Shown: positions 35,185 through 44,697 of the stretch, one piece after another | How the letters are laid out: each line of letters starts with the position of its first letter | Numbering within the stretch: the first letter of the stretch is position 1 | NCBI RefSeq assembly: GCF_039529835.1 | Contig: NZ_CP154262.1 | Coordinates: 1,240,001 to 1,304,000, forward strand | Source: Arthrobacter sp. TMP15 | GTDB lineage: Bacteria; Actinomycetota; Actinomycetes; Actinomycetales; Micrococcaceae | Length of the DNA stretch: 64,000 bases | Reading direction: 5' to 3' | Program-made: the position numbers and the translations under genes | The notes under the pieces: generated by a model | What the model saw: the letters and a program-made list of their open reading frames with translations, nothing else | The model's database searches: none | What the model was told of the DNA's origin: nothing

Positions 35185-36783
35185 GTGGTGAGCCTGATCC
35201 AAGACAGCGTTGATACGTCCGCAAGCCCAACCAGAACCAGCAACACAGCCATCCTGCAAACAAACCCCCGCACGTACCAAGTGCGGACCTATGGTTGCCA
35301 GATGAACGTCCATGACTCCGAAAGGATGGCCGGATTGCTGGAGACAGCGGGCATGGTGGCCGTTGAGGAAGCCGGCCCCGCCCGCGTTCTTGATGCTAAC
35401 GGTGACGCCGTTCCTGACGTGGTGGTCTTCAACACGTGCGCTGTGCGTGAGAATGCGGACAACAAGCTCTATGGCAACCTGGGCATGCTGGCCCACATCA
35501 AGGAACTCAACCCCGGTATGCAGATTGCCGTTGGTGGTTGCTTGGCACAAAAGGACCGCGACACGATCCAAAAGCGTGCACCATGGGTTGACGTTGTCTT
35601 TGGAACTCACAACGTCGGTGCACTGCCTGTGCTGCTGGAGCGTGCCAGGCACAACGCCGACGCGCAAATGGAGATTCTCGAGTCATTGGAAGTGTTCCCA
35701 TCGACACTTCCCACCCGCCGCGACGCTGTGTACTCAGGATGGGTCAGTATCTCAGTGGGTTGCAACAACACGTGTACGTTCTGCATTGTGCCCTCACTGC
35801 GAGGTAAAGAAAGGGACAGGCGTCCCGGCGAAATCCTTGCCGAAATCCAGGCTTTGGTGGACGACGGCGCCATCGAGGTGACGCTGTTGGGTCAGAACGT
35901 GAACTCCTATGGTGTCGAGTTTGGTGACCGGCTTGCTTTTGGTAAATTGTTGCGAGCCTGCGGCGGGATCAAGGGCCTTGAACGCGTCCGCTTCACAAGC
36001 CCACACCCCGCAGCTTTTACTGACGATGTCATTGCCGCCATGGCAGAGACACCCAACGTCATGCCCCAGCTACACATGCCACTGCAATCGGGCTCGGATA
36101 AGGTGCTCAAGGACATGCGTCGGTCCTACCGGTCAAGTAAATTCTTGGGAATACTTGACAAAGTTCGTGAGCAAATACCACATGCCGCTATCTCAACTGA
36201 CATCATCGTGGGATTTCCTGGCGAAAGTGAAGAAGATTTTCAGGCCACTCTTGACGTTGTTGAAAAGGCACGTTTTGCTACTGCCTTCACCTACCAGTAC
36301 TCCAAACGTCCTGGGACGCCGGCCGCGGATTTACCCGACCAACTGCCCAAAGAAGTAGTGCAGGAACGATTCTTGCGCCTGACAGCCCTGCAGGACAGAA
36401 TTTCCATGGAGGAAAACGCCAAGCAGGTGGGCCGCGAAGTTGAGGTTATGGTCACTGCAGGATCAGGGCGCAAGGCCGCACAGACAAATAGACTCTCCGG
36501 CCGAACCCACGATCAACGGCTGGTGCATTTCAGTGTCCCCGACGGTGGAGAAACTCCGCGCCCCGGTGATCTTGTCACCGTCACGATCACATCCGCCGCT
36601 GCGTTCCACCTGGTAGCTGACCCAGCGAATGCAACCGCCTACGGATTGCGCCGCTCCCGAGCCGGTGACGCCTGGGATCTTGCGCAAGCGGATTCCTGCG
36701 GGGTACCCTCCGCGGCAGGCTCTGATGGGACGCGTCCCAAGGTCAGTTTGGGTATGCCGTCCCTGCCGCTGCGCACTGCGTGA
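35185..36783 (+). CDS. miaB: tRNA-2-methylthio-N6-dimethylallyladenosine synthase
   Basis: MiaB is the radical SAM methylthiotransferase acting on i6A37 of tRNAs, the product of MiaA encoded just downstream. The auxiliary cluster cysteines are in [24 protein letters not shown] and [10 protein letters not shown]; the radical SAM motif is [13 protein letters not shown] domain closes the core near residue 470. At 532 residues it has an extra Ser/Gly-rich carboxy end. Two GTG codons stand together at 35185 and 35188; neither has a good ribosome site, so the start is uncertain by a few residues. Confidence 0.95.
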   Translation: MVSLIQDSVDTSASPTRTSNTAILQTNPRTYQVRTYGCQMNVHDSERMAGLLETAGMVAVEEAGPARVLDANGDAVPDVVVFNTCAVRENADNKLYGNLGMLAHIKELNPGMQIAVGGCLAQKDRDTIQKRAPWVDVVFGTHNVGALPVLLERARHNADAQMEILESLEVFPSTLPTRRDAVYSGWVSISVGCNNTCTFCIVPSLRGKERDRRPGEILAEIQALVDDGAIEVTLLGQNVNSYGVEFGDRLAFGKLLRACGGIKGLERVRFTSPHPAAFTDDVIAAMAETPNVMPQLHMPLQSGSDKVLKDMRRSYRSSKFLGILDKVREQIPHAAISTDIIVGFPGESEEDFQATLDVVEKARFATAFTYQYSKRPGTPAADLPDQLPKEVVQERFLRLTALQDRISMEENAKQVGREVEVMVTAGSGRKAAQTNRLSGRTHDQRLVHFSVPDGGETPRPGDLVTVTITSAAAFHLVADPANATAYGLRRSRAGDAWDLAQADSCGVPSAAGSDGTRPKVSLGMPSLPLRTA

Positions 36784-36794
36784 ATAGGAAAGTC

Positions 36795-37727
36795 ATGGCA
36801 GGTTCGGCGAATGAATTGGCTGTTGTAGCAGTTGTTGGGCCCACTGGTTCTGGAAAATCAGAGCTTGCCCTGCAGCTGGCTGAGCGCTTTGACGGTGAGG
36901 CCATCAACGCTGACTCGATGCAGTTTTACCGCGGTATGGACATTGGCACAGCCAAGTTGGCAGAGATTGAACGCCGTGGCATCCCACATCATCTGATGGA
37001 CTTTCTTTCTGTTCGTGAAGACACCACGGTGGCGCTCTATCAGCAGTTGGTCAGAACCGCTATTGCCGATATCCGCTCGCGAGGAAAAGTGCCCATCCTG
37101 GTGGGCGGCTCGGGACTGTACGTCAGGGCAGGCCTTGACGTACTTGAGTTCCCAGGTACCGATCCGGCGATTCGTGCAACACTCGAGAGCGAGTTGGAAA
37201 GTGCGGGGCTTGCCGTCCTGGCTGCCCGGCTCAAGAGTGTGGATCCCATATCAGCGGAAAGGATAAACGATGCCAAACGAGTGATCCGGGCACTTGAGGT
37301 GTTCGAACTAACGGCGCGACCCTTTAGCTCGTTTATGCCCACCCGCGAGTATGCCAATCCCACCATCCAAATTGGTCTTAACGGTGACCGCGCGGAACTC
37401 CATGATCGGTTGGCGTCCCGCGTCCACTCCATGGTCCGCTCAGGTCTGCAAGACGAAGTTCAAGCTCTGATTCCTGAAGGACTTAGGGACGGCCGGACAG
37501 CACAGAAGGCCTTGGGATATCAGCAGTTCCTACGTGTTATTGATGGTGAGTCCACACCCGCCCAGGCAGCCCAGGAAACCATTGTTGCCACACGGCAGTT
37601 TGCCCGCCGTCAACTCACCTGGTTCCGTGCGGATCCAAGGGTGCAGTGGTTTGACTGGTCCCAGCCGGACTTGGCGTCAGCGGCAGCCGCCCTGGTGAGT
37701 GCTAGGCAAGCTGACCAGAGCACATAA
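36795..37727 (+). CDS. miaA: tRNA dimethylallyltransferase
   Basis: MiaA adds a dimethylallyl group to A37 of tRNAs that read UNN codons. The P-loop [15 protein letters not shown] is near residues 14-28, followed by [17 protein letters not shown] and [10 protein letters not shown] near the end. I used the ATG at 36795, with AGGAA at 36786-36790; a GTG at 36780 overlaps the miaB stop (GTGA) and would add five residues. It is coupled with miaB, giving both steps of the A37 modification in one unit. Confidence 0.94.
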   Translation: MAGSANELAVVAVVGPTGSGKSELALQLAERFDGEAINADSMQFYRGMDIGTAKLAEIERRGIPHHLMDFLSVREDTTVALYQQLVRTAIADIRSRGKVPILVGGSGLYVRAGLDVLEFPGTDPAIRATLESELESAGLAVLAARLKSVDPISAERINDAKRVIRALEVFELTARPFSSFMPTREYANPTIQIGLNGDRAELHDRLASRVHSMVRSGLQDEVQALIPEGLRDGRTAQKALGYQQFLRVIDGESTPAQAAQETIVATRQFARRQLTWFRADPRVQWFDWSQPDLASAAAALVSARQADQST

Positions 37728-37772
37728 TCGGCGTTCCGACGTCGCGCATTCAACGCCTTGGTCTGCGTGCCC

Positions 37773-37784
37773 TAGGCTTAATGC
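37773..37784 (+). promoter_or_regulatory. -10 element abutting dapF start
   Basis: TAGGCT (37773-37778), six bases, then ATG 37785. No ribosome site is visible. Confidence 0.5.
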
Positions 37785-38717
37785 ATGACTGAGTCCCCGA
37801 CACAATTAACAGGCACGCGCTTTGCCAAAGGCCACGGCACCGGTAACGACTTTGTCCTGGTTGCCGATCCCGACGGCGTGCGCAGCCTCACTCCGGAGCA
37901 GATCGTCCTGCTGTGTGATCGAAACCGCGGCATTGGCGGGGACGGGCTGATCCGTGCTGTCCGCTCGCGGTACCTTCTTGAGGGTGTGGCCTTGCTGACT
38001 GAGCAGCCCGACGCCGAATGGTTCATGGACTATAGCAACGCAGATGGCTCACCCTCCGAAATGTGTGGCAACGGGGTCAGGGTATTCGTCCACTTCCTTG
38101 TGACCGAAGGACTTGTCACGCTGGCAAGTGGCGCAACGCTAAACATTGGCACCCGTGCAGGTATCAAAAGTGTGACACGCACCGACGGTGGATACCGGGT
38201 GGACATGGGCCCCTGGGATTTTATCCACCCTGTGCTTGCCGCGGAACGTGGCATGGATTCGCTGGTTGACGCCGCCGGACTGCCAGTGGAGCGCCCTGCC
38301 CTGTCGATCAGCATGGGCAACCCTCACACGGTCGTGGCACTTGCCGATCTGAGCGAACTGGCCGGCACAAAGCTCACCGCAGCACCGGCAATAAACCCAG
38401 TTCCACCGCATGGAAGCAACGTTGAGTTTGCTGTGCCTGCGGAGCCCTTGGTGGTTGGCGGGATCGGACACATTAGCATGCGCGTCCATGAACGCGGTGT
38501 GGGGGAGACGCTCTCCTGCGGAACCGGGGCCTGTGCGGCCGCTGCCGCACTGCGTTTCTGGGCTGGTGATGAGGCCCCGGACGATTGGGCCGTGGCGGTT
38601 CCCGGCGGTGTGGTGGGAGTGCGGTTCTTCACGAATCCAGACGGACGTGAGCATGTTGAACTCAGCGGTCCGGCCGTGATCGTTGCTGAAGGTGTGCTTT
38701 TAGATGAGTTGGGCTAA
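37785..38717 (+). CDS. dapF: Diaminopimelate epimerase
   Basis: DapF interconverts LL- and meso-diaminopimelate, the last step before meso-DAP use in peptidoglycan and lysine. Both catalytic cysteines are visible: MCGNGVRVFVHF near residue 91 and SCGTGACAAAAA near 245, with GHGTGNDFVLV at the amino end. 310 residues is normal for actinobacteria. It is convergent with the methyltransferase gene, with a 12-base palindrome (38740-38751) between them. Confidence 0.96.
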   Translation: MTESPTQLTGTRFAKGHGTGNDFVLVADPDGVRSLTPEQIVLLCDRNRGIGGDGLIRAVRSRYLLEGVALLTEQPDAEWFMDYSNADGSPSEMCGNGVRVFVHFLVTEGLVTLASGATLNIGTRAGIKSVTRTDGGYRVDMGPWDFIHPVLAAERGMDSLVDAAGLPVERPALSISMGNPHTVVALADLSELAGTKLTAAPAINPVPPHGSNVEFAVPAEPLVVGGIGHISMRVHERGVGETLSCGTGACAAAAALRFWAGDEAPDDWAVAVPGGVVGVRFFTNPDGREHVELSGPAVIVAEGVLLDELG

Positions 38718-38761
38718 AACTGCCCGTAGTGAACAGCGACTCCGGCCGGAGCCCACGGCAC

Positions 38762-39406
38762 CTAAGGTTTACTCCGCGTGACCTTCAGAATCCTGAAGGC
38801 CTTATTGGTGGAGTCGCGGGAAACTTTGAGCCCGGCCTCGGGGAAGCGTTCGGCAAGCTCTGCTATCAACCAGCGCTGGAGAGAATCTGAACCGAGGTTC
38901 TTTTGAACCACCAAATAGGCGTTGCCATTGTGGGCAAGGCGGGGCAGCCACATCAACAGGATTGAATGCAGCTCCGACTTGCCTACTCGGATCGGTGGAT
39001 TAGACCAGATGGTGTTGAAACGGATATGCGGATCAACGGCGTCAGGTGTTGATGCACGAACATTCTCAAGCCCCAGCGCTTTGGCGTTATCCGTGGTCAG
39101 CTCAATGGAGCGTTCGTTAACGTCCACGGCATACACCGTTGCTTCGGGGGAGCGCAGTGCCAAACTGAGAGCAATGGGCCCCCAACCACAGCCTATATCC
39201 AGGAGATTCCCAGCCGACGACGGCGGCGGCGCTTCTGAGAGCAGGATAGTAGTGCCCTTATCGACACCGTCAGGACTAAAGATGCCCCCTGCCGTCTGAA
39301 GCGCACGTACCTCACCAACCAAAACCACGCTCAGTGGACGGCGCTTCATCGGAGTTGACGGTTGTGAACTGAAATAGTGCTCTGCACCCTGAGTACCCAT
39401 AGTCAT
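38762..39406 (-). CDS. Class I methyltransferase, RsmC/RlmG-like
   Basis: This 214-residue protein is an SAM-dependent methyltransferase of the MTS/RsmC type. Motif I is LLDIGCGWGPIALSLAL near residue 68, and the catalytic motif IV is the SNPPIRVGK near 132, which points to N-methylation of a guanine in rRNA. It begins HYFSSQPST, a common start for the family. The RNA target cannot be told. It is divergent from hflX. Confidence 0.88.
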   Translation of the reverse strand: MTMGTQGAEHYFSSQPSTPMKRRPLSVVLVGEVRALQTAGGIFSPDGVDKGTTILLSEAPPPSSAGNLLDIGCGWGPIALSLALRSPEATVYAVDVNERSIELTTDNAKALGLENVRASTPDAVDPHIRFNTIWSNPPIRVGKSELHSILLMWLPRLAHNGNAYLVVQKNLGSDSLQRWLIAELAERFPEAGLKVSRDSTNKAFRILKVTRSKP

Positions 39407-39555
39407 GCCAGATTAGTGCGAAAAACGCAGATTGTGTATCTAGGCCCACCTAAGCGCACCGTGAGCACGGCACGTTATCCACACAAAAAATATCCTCAAG
39501 GTGTGAGTGTGGGCGGACCGGACTAAGATCGTAGATAAGCCCCTATAAGGAGAAC

Positions 39556-41214
39556 ATGTCCAACTCATCTGCACACAATGGTTTCGAAGACAGCAAACTG
39601 CCCGAGTCTGACAGGAGTGCGTCAACGGCGGGCTCCGATCAGCCCGATAAGGACTTGTCCGTGACCGAGATCGAGGCCGTCATTGACCGGATCCTCGCAA
39701 AGGATGCGGCCGCTGGCCGTGCTGTGCGTGCCGACGAAGAGTCTGAGGCTCAAGACCCCTATGAGGGTTCCCCTTCTGCCCGCCCCTTATCAAAGCGGGC
39801 ACAAGCCGTATCGTCGCTGGATTTCCAGCACAGTAATTTTGACGGCGACCAGTCCGAACTAGCCGAACGCAATGCGTTGCGCCGCCGGGCAAGTTTGTCC
39901 ACGGAACTAGAAGATGTCTCCGAAGTTGAATACCGCCAACTCCGGCTAGAACGGGTCGTGCTGGCAGGACTATGGTCCCAAGGGACCATGGCAGATGCCG
40001 AAAACTCTCTGCGGGAACTGGCTGCACTTGCTGAAACGGCCGGCTCAGAAGTCCTCGATGGGCTTGTTCAGCGCCGTGCCAAGCCGGACCCCGCAACATT
40101 CCTGGGCCAGGGAAAGGCGCAGGAGCTCAAGGAGATTGTTTACGCAACGGGAGCTGACACAGTCATCATTGACGGTGACTTGGCACCGTCTCAGCGACGC
40201 ACCTTGGAGGAAGTCGTCAAGGTTAAGGTCATTGACCGGACGGCGCTGATCCTGGATATTTTTGCCCAACACGCGCAGTCCCGCGAAGGGCGGGCGCAAG
40301 TGGAGCTGGCACAAATGGAATACCTGCTGCCACGACTCCGCGGTTGGGGTGAGTCGATGTCCCGCCAGGCCGGCGGCCGGGTGGGTGCTGCAGGCGGTGG
40401 AATTGGATCCCGTGGCCCCGGTGAGACCAAGATGGAACTGGACCGACGCAAAATCCGTACGAGGATGGCCAAACTGCGTCGTGAGATCGCGGCAATGCGT
40501 CCAGCACGGGAGACCAAACGAGCCAATCGTAAACGCAACAGTGTCCCGTCGGTTGCGATTGCCGGGTACACCAACGCGGGTAAGTCATCTCTGCTGAACC
40601 GGCTGACCAATGCCGGGGTGTTGGTGGAGAACGCGTTGTTCGCCACGCTGGACCCCACTGTGCGTAAAACCGAGACCTCAGATGGTCTGGGTTACACGTT
40701 GGTTGACACCGTTGGATTTGTCCGATCGCTACCAACCCAATTGGTTGAAGCATTTAGATCCACACTTGAAGAAGTAGCGGACGCAGATCTGATACTCCAT
40801 ATTGTGGATGCTTCTCACCCTGACCCTGAGGGGCAAATCTCAGCAGTTCGGGCAGTCTTCGCTGAGGTTGGGGCACTGCAAATCCCTGAAATTATCATCC
40901 TGAACAAGGCTGATATTGCTGATCCGTTTGTTGTTGAACGACTTCGCCAGCATGAGCCGCGGACAGTAGTGATCTCCGCGCGGACCGGCCAGGGCATTGA
41001 GGAATTACTTGAGGCTATTAGCGAAGCGATTCCGCACCCAAGCGTGACGCTGACATTGTTGATCCCCTATGAACGCGGGGATGTTCTGAACAAGCTCCAT
41101 CGCAGTGATGCTGAAATCATCAGTTTAGAACATGGTGAGCTCGGCACGCTGGCCAACGTGAGGGTTCGCGAAGACTTGGCTGCCGAGGTTGAACCTTTTG
41201 TCCAGCATGCCTGA
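39556..41214 (+). CDS. hflX: Ribosome-associated GTPase HflX
   Basis: HflX binds the 50S subunit, splits stalled ribosomes and is linked to stress recovery. The HflX amino domain shows LVQRRAKPDPATFLGQGKAQ and a glycine-rich GGGIGSRGPGETKMELDRR; the G domain has GYTNAGKSSLLNRLT near residue 336, and LVDTVGF, and NKAD. The first 80 residues are a polar, acidic extension seen in other actinobacteria. AAGGAG at 39547-39552 precedes the ATG, with TAAGAT at 39523-39528 as a likely -10. It overlaps dinG by eight bases. Confidence 0.95.
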   Translation: MSNSSAHNGFEDSKLPESDRSASTAGSDQPDKDLSVTEIEAVIDRILAKDAAAGRAVRADEESEAQDPYEGSPSARPLSKRAQAVSSLDFQHSNFDGDQSELAERNALRRRASLSTELEDVSEVEYRQLRLERVVLAGLWSQGTMADAENSLRELAALAETAGSEVLDGLVQRRAKPDPATFLGQGKAQELKEIVYATGADTVIIDGDLAPSQRRTLEEVVKVKVIDRTALILDIFAQHAQSREGRAQVELAQMEYLLPRLRGWGESMSRQAGGRVGAAGGGIGSRGPGETKMELDRRKIRTRMAKLRREIAAMRPARETKRANRKRNSVPSVAIAGYTNAGKSSLLNRLTNAGVLVENALFATLDPTVRKTETSDGLGYTLVDTVGFVRSLPTQLVEAFRSTLEEVADADLILHIVDASHPDPEGQISAVRAVFAEVGALQIPEIIILNKADIADPFVVERLRQHEPRTVVISARTGQGIEELLEAISEAIPHPSVTLTLLIPYERGDVLNKLHRSDAEIISLEHGELGTLANVRVREDLAAEVEPFVQHA

Positions 41215-43234
41215 AAGCAAATTGTCACAGCAGGCCCTGGAACTATTGGACAGAGCAGTTGAATCCATGGGTGGTCAACGCCGCGACGGGCAGCACGAAA
41301 TGGTCCGGAGGGTGGTTAGCGCCATTGAAAGCGGTGATCACTTGTTGGTGCAGGCGGGCACTGGCACGGGTAAGTCTCTCGCCTATCTAATACCGCTCAT
41401 CGTCAATGCCTTCAGCAGTGACAAGCCGGCAGTTGTGGCCACGGCAACGCTGGCGTTACAGTCTCAGATTGTGGGCCGCGATGTACCACGGCTCTTGGCT
41501 GCCTTGGCCCCGGTGTTGCCGAGGCCCGTGGATGTGGCTCTGGTAAAGGGGCGCAGTAATTATGTCTGCAAACATAAACTAGGCGGCGGATTCCCCACTG
41601 AAGACACAGGTGAAGGGGCGCTGTTCAGCCTGGGTGAGGACACCAGTGTTGCTCACCTTCCAGGGGCGAGCTCGGGGCCCACCTCGCAACTGGGTAAAGA
41701 AGTGGTGAGGTTGCGTGAATGGGCAGAGGACACCGAAACGGGAGACCGGGATGAACTTGTTCCGGGTGTGACTGACAGGGCTTGGCGGCAGGTCTCGGTC
41801 ACCTCTATGGAATGTTTGGGCGCGCAGAAGTGTCCGCTCGCCACAGAGTGCTTTTCTGAACTGGCTCGTGCGCGCGGCGCGGAAGCCGACATAGTAGTGA
41901 CCAACCACGCCATGCTTGCCATCAGCGCTTTTGAGGGTATAGCTGTGCTGCCTGATTACGATCTCGTGGTGGTAGATGAGGCACATGAACTCCACGATCG
42001 AGTGACCGGCGCTGTGACCGGTCAACTCTCTGTGCAGATGGTGCAGGCCGCGGCCTCGAGCACCCGCAAGCACACCGGCGTTTCGGTTGAAGCCCTTCAT
42101 GCCAGCGCAACGGCTTTGGACATGGTTTTTGCAGGCGCAGCTGAAGGGCTCCTGCCCAACGGGCTCAATGATGAGCAAAGCCAAGTGATTGAGCAAGTGC
42201 GTGATGCCGTACGAGCGGCGTTGTCGGATTCAAAGCCTGAAGGTAATTCGGCAGCGGACGGTGGACGCTCCATTGCCCGGTCACGTTTGAACTTGATCTT
42301 TGACCTGTGTGAACGCCTGCTTTCGGCCAATGAGGCTCGAGAAGTGGTGTGGACCTCCCGACCTGGCACGTTCGTACCCGGAAAGGGCTACCAAAAAGCG
42401 GACGCAGGCGAGCCAGCAGTCATCAATATTGCACCGTTGAGCGTTGCCATGAAGCTACGTGAGGGCCTATTCGCAGATAGAACAGTGGTGCTGACCTCCG
42501 CCACCCTGGCGATAGGTGAATCATTTCAGGCCACCGCTGGAGGTCTGGGGCTTCTGGGTCCCAGCGCCCCCAGCTGGACTGGTGCAGACGTTGGCTCTCC
42601 GTTTGACTACCAGAAACAAGGCATGTTGTATGTTGCAGCTCACCTGCAAAAACCAGGATTTGGAATGTCTGGCGAACAGCTTGATGAACTGGAGGCCCTC
42701 ATCACTGCTGCAGGCGGCGGAACACTTGCACTATTCTCCTCGCGACGCGCGGCAGAAGATGCGGCTGAGAAGTTACGAAAGAAGCTCAAAGTAAAGATCC
42801 TTTGCCAGGGTGATTCCTCGATGTCAGGACTTATTAGAGAATTTGCCGAGGAATCAGACACCTGCCTTTTCGGGACGATGTCGCTTTGGCAGGGAGTAGA
42901 TGTTCAGGGTGCCTCCTGCAGACTTGTTGTCATAGACAGGATTCCCTTCCCCCGTCCCGATGATCCACTGGTTACTGCCAGGGCAAGAGCGGTGGCCCAA
43001 AGTGGTGGAGACGGCTTTATCGCCATCTCGGCCACTCATGCGGCTGTCCGCTTAGCGCAGGGTGTGGGGCGTTTGATTCGTTCAAGTGAAGACAGGGGTG
43101 TTGTGGCAGTCCTGGACTCCCGCCTAGCCAACGCTAGCTATGGAGGATTCTTGCGGGCAGCCCTGCCACCGTTCTGGGCGACAAAGGACAGGGCCGTGGC
43201 ACTTTCAGCGTTGCAACGGCTCTCAGGGAAGTAG
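41207..43234 (+). CDS. dinG: ATP-dependent DNA helicase DinG-type
   Basis: A superfamily 2 (XPD-like) helicase of 675 residues. Walker A is AGTGTGKSLAYLIPL near residue 52; the DEAH box is VVVDEAHELHDR near 255; the iron-sulfur cysteines are in NYVCKHK, MECLGAQKCPL and ATECFSE. The carboxy motifs include QGVGRLIRSSEDRG. It probably resolves R-loops or other blocked structures. The ATG at 41207 overlaps hflX; a TTG six codons earlier is possible. No LexA box is seen at this gene, so its SOS control, if any, must come through upstream promoters. Confidence 0.94.
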   Translation: MPESKLSQQALELLDRAVESMGGQRRDGQHEMVRRVVSAIESGDHLLVQAGTGTGKSLAYLIPLIVNAFSSDKPAVVATATLALQSQIVGRDVPRLLAALAPVLPRPVDVALVKGRSNYVCKHKLGGGFPTEDTGEGALFSLGEDTSVAHLPGASSGPTSQLGKEVVRLREWAEDTETGDRDELVPGVTDRAWRQVSVTSMECLGAQKCPLATECFSELARARGAEADIVVTNHAMLAISAFEGIAVLPDYDLVVVDEAHELHDRVTGAVTGQLSVQMVQAAASSTRKHTGVSVEALHASATALDMVFAGAAEGLLPNGLNDEQSQVIEQVRDAVRAALSDSKPEGNSAADGGRSIARSRLNLIFDLCERLLSANEAREVVWTSRPGTFVPGKGYQKADAGEPAVINIAPLSVAMKLREGLFADRTVVLTSATLAIGESFQATAGGLGLLGPSAPSWTGADVGSPFDYQKQGMLYVAAHLQKPGFGMSGEQLDELEALITAAGGGTLALFSSRRAAEDAAEKLRKKLKVKILCQGDSSMSGLIREFAEESDTCLFGTMSLWQGVDVQGASCRLVVIDRIPFPRPDDPLVTARARAVAQSGGDGFIAISATHAAVRLAQGVGRLIRSSEDRGVVAVLDSRLANASYGGFLRAALPPFWATKDRAVALSALQRLSGK

Positions 43235-43371
43235 TAAGCAACCGGTAGCCGCCGGGCGCCAGTAATTGGCGAACAACCTCCAGTGAGTGCTAGGCAGCCG
43301 TGGCGGGCAGCCACCAACAAAAACCCACAAGGCGGGGCCGGGCATTGTGTCCGGCGCATATTCCTTGGCTA

Positions 43372-43413
43372 CACTCTTTCGGCCCCACTCTTTCGGCACC
43401 GGTCTTTCGGCAC
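43372..43413 (+). repeat. 14-nt tandem repeat, three copies
   Basis: CACTCTTTCGGCCC, CACTCTTTCGGCAC and CGGTCTTTCGGCAC at 43372, 43386 and 43400. Confidence 0.8.
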
Positions 43414-43545
43414 CGGAACTGATGGTGGCTTTATCAAGGCCACCATCGGCTCAGGTTAGGAGATTCAGGCGCCAAGGCCTGCAGGCGCGTGGTTATGAGG
43501 ACCGTTTCCCCTTGAGGCTCACTATCCGTTCGCTCACTGTCTGTC

Positions 43546-43605
43546 GGAGCGCTGTTCATTGGTGCGCTGTTTATTGGAGGGCTCTTTGTTGGTGCGTTCT
43601 CTAGT
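43546..43605 (+). repeat. 15-nt degenerate tandem repeat, four copies
   Basis: Units at 43546, 43561, 43576 and 43591 (for example GGTGCGCTGTTTATT), each differing at several positions. Confidence 0.75.
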
Positions 43606-43652
43606 TGGTGAGCCCTGGCTTTGCCGAGTCTCGAAGCGCCTGGCTCGAGACC

Positions 43653-43686
43653 GTGCGGCACTAGAGACTGTGCGGCGCTAGAGACT
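43653..43686 (+). repeat. 17-nt repeat duplicating the lexA stop region
   Basis: GTGCGGCACTAGAGACT (43653-43669) and GTGCGGCGCTAGAGACT (43670-43686) differ at one base. The second unit contains the last codons and stop of lexA (minus strand), so the first is an extra copy of the gene end. Confidence 0.85.
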
Positions 43687-44421
43687 GCGAAGGACAGAAA
43701 CCACTTTGCCCATAATGGTCGCGTGATCTCCCAGGATGGGTTCGTAGCGGGTGTTCTGGGGTAATAACCAGGTATGGCCATCGCGTTGCCGGAATGTCTT
43801 CACGGTGGCCTCATCCTCCAGTAGCGCAGCCACAATGTCCCCATTGTTGGCTGTTTTTTGCTGGCGTATAACAACCCAATCGCCGTCACAGATGGCGGCG
43901 TCGATCATGGAATCACCCTGGACTCTGAGCATGAAGAGTTCCCCGCTGCCCACGATCTGCCGAGGCAGAGGCATGATGTCATCCACGGATTGATCGGCCA
44001 GGATGGGTCCACCAGCTGCGATGCGTCCCACAAGTGGCACAAATGCCGTGTCAGAGGAACTGCTGAGTTCGGAAAAGTTCAGCCCGTTTGAACTGCGTAA
44101 CTTGGACGGAGAGCTAACCCCCTCGATTTCTACCTCCCCAATGTCCAGTACCAGCGGTATGAGGACTTCCATTGCGCGTGGGCGCTTGGGGTCGCGACGT
44201 AAATAGCCGTGGCGTTCAAGCTGGGTCAACTGGTGTGTGACGCTGGACAGGCTCGCCAGCCCCACGGAGTCGCCGATCTCACGCATGGAGGGTGGGTAGC
44301 CCTTGTCTGCTATGGAGCGCTGTATGCACTCCAGGATCTTCTTCTGCCGGACTGTCAGTCCCTTCATACCGGCGCGACTAGGTGCCTGAGGGATGCGGTG
44401 CGGAGGTTCTGGAAGCGCCAT
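43678..44421 (-). CDS. lexA: SOS repressor LexA
   Basis: LexA represses the SOS regulon and cleaves itself when RecA is active. The winged helix is near residues 20-85 ([20 protein letters not shown], then [21 protein letters not shown]). The cleavage site is Ala-Gly in GRIAAGGPI near residue 138, with catalytic Ser in VQGDSMID near 175 and Lys in EATVKTF near 212. 247 residues is typical for the group; the 18-residue stretch before MKGLTVRQ may be a late extension. A promoter and a LexA box lie upstream, showing self-control. Confidence 0.97.
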   Translation of the reverse strand: MALPEPPHRIPQAPSRAGMKGLTVRQKKILECIQRSIADKGYPPSMREIGDSVGLASLSSVTHQLTQLERHGYLRRDPKRPRAMEVLIPLVLDIGEVEIEGVSSPSKLRSSNGLNFSELSSSSDTAFVPLVGRIAAGGPILADQSVDDIMPLPRQIVGSGELFMLRVQGDSMIDAAICDGDWVVIRQQKTANNGDIVAALLEDEATVKTFRQRDGHTWLLPQNTRYEPILGDHATIMGKVVSVLRSL

Positions 44422-44505
44422 GGTTCCGGGGTCCTTTCGTGGCTGCCCTGAACAATGTCAGTGCCTGCTGGTGGACTGCATGTAGCGGCCAATCCTTGTC
44501 TAACA

Positions 44506-44534
44506 AGTTTAAGCCACAAACCAAGCAATTTCAA
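44506..44534 (-). promoter_or_regulatory. lexA promoter
   Basis: On the minus strand: -35 TTGAAA (44534-44529), 17 bases, -10 TAAACT (44511-44506). The -35 lies inside the first LexA box. Confidence 0.7.
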
Positions 44535-44546
44535 ACATTTGTTCTA
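44531..44546. promoter_or_regulatory. LexA box at the lexA promoter
   Basis: TCAAACATTTGTTCTA, matching the pattern GAAC-N4-GTTC except at one base in the left half. It overlaps the lexA -35, so binding would shut off lexA. Confidence 0.78.
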
Positions 44547-44599
44547 GCAGCCCTTGGCAAGTGTCGTCTATAGATGCTAAAACTGTACTAGTAGCTAAT

Positions 44600-44615
44600 T
44601 AGAACATACGTTCTA
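44600..44615. promoter_or_regulatory. LexA box for the LysM gene
   Basis: TAGAACATACGTTCTA, with perfect GAAC and GTTC halves. It stands 82 bases before the LysM gene, in the lexA-LysM divergent spacer. Confidence 0.88.
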
Positions 44616-44697
44616 TCGAAGATTTAGAGCATGGAAATTTGATCCGATGGATGTTGGTGGCCAGGGATCTTGATCCACGGCGAAAGGACCAGAAATC

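Larger units (their letters stand above)
43235..43677 (+). other. dinG-lexA spacer, made largely of degenerate tandem repeats
   Basis: 443 bases between the convergent dinG and lexA ends, with no supported gene. It holds three separate short tandem repeats (14, 15 and 17 nt), listed apart. A minus-strand frame through the repeats encodes a low-complexity SAP/NSAP-like string and is not considered real. Confidence 0.6.

Noticed and set aside
41579-42196. 205-codon minus-strand frame
   Set aside because: Antisense to dinG, which has all helicase motifs in its own frame.
43434-43781. Minus-strand frame through dinG-lexA spacer
   Set aside because: It overlaps the lexA end and encodes only a repeat-derived string.
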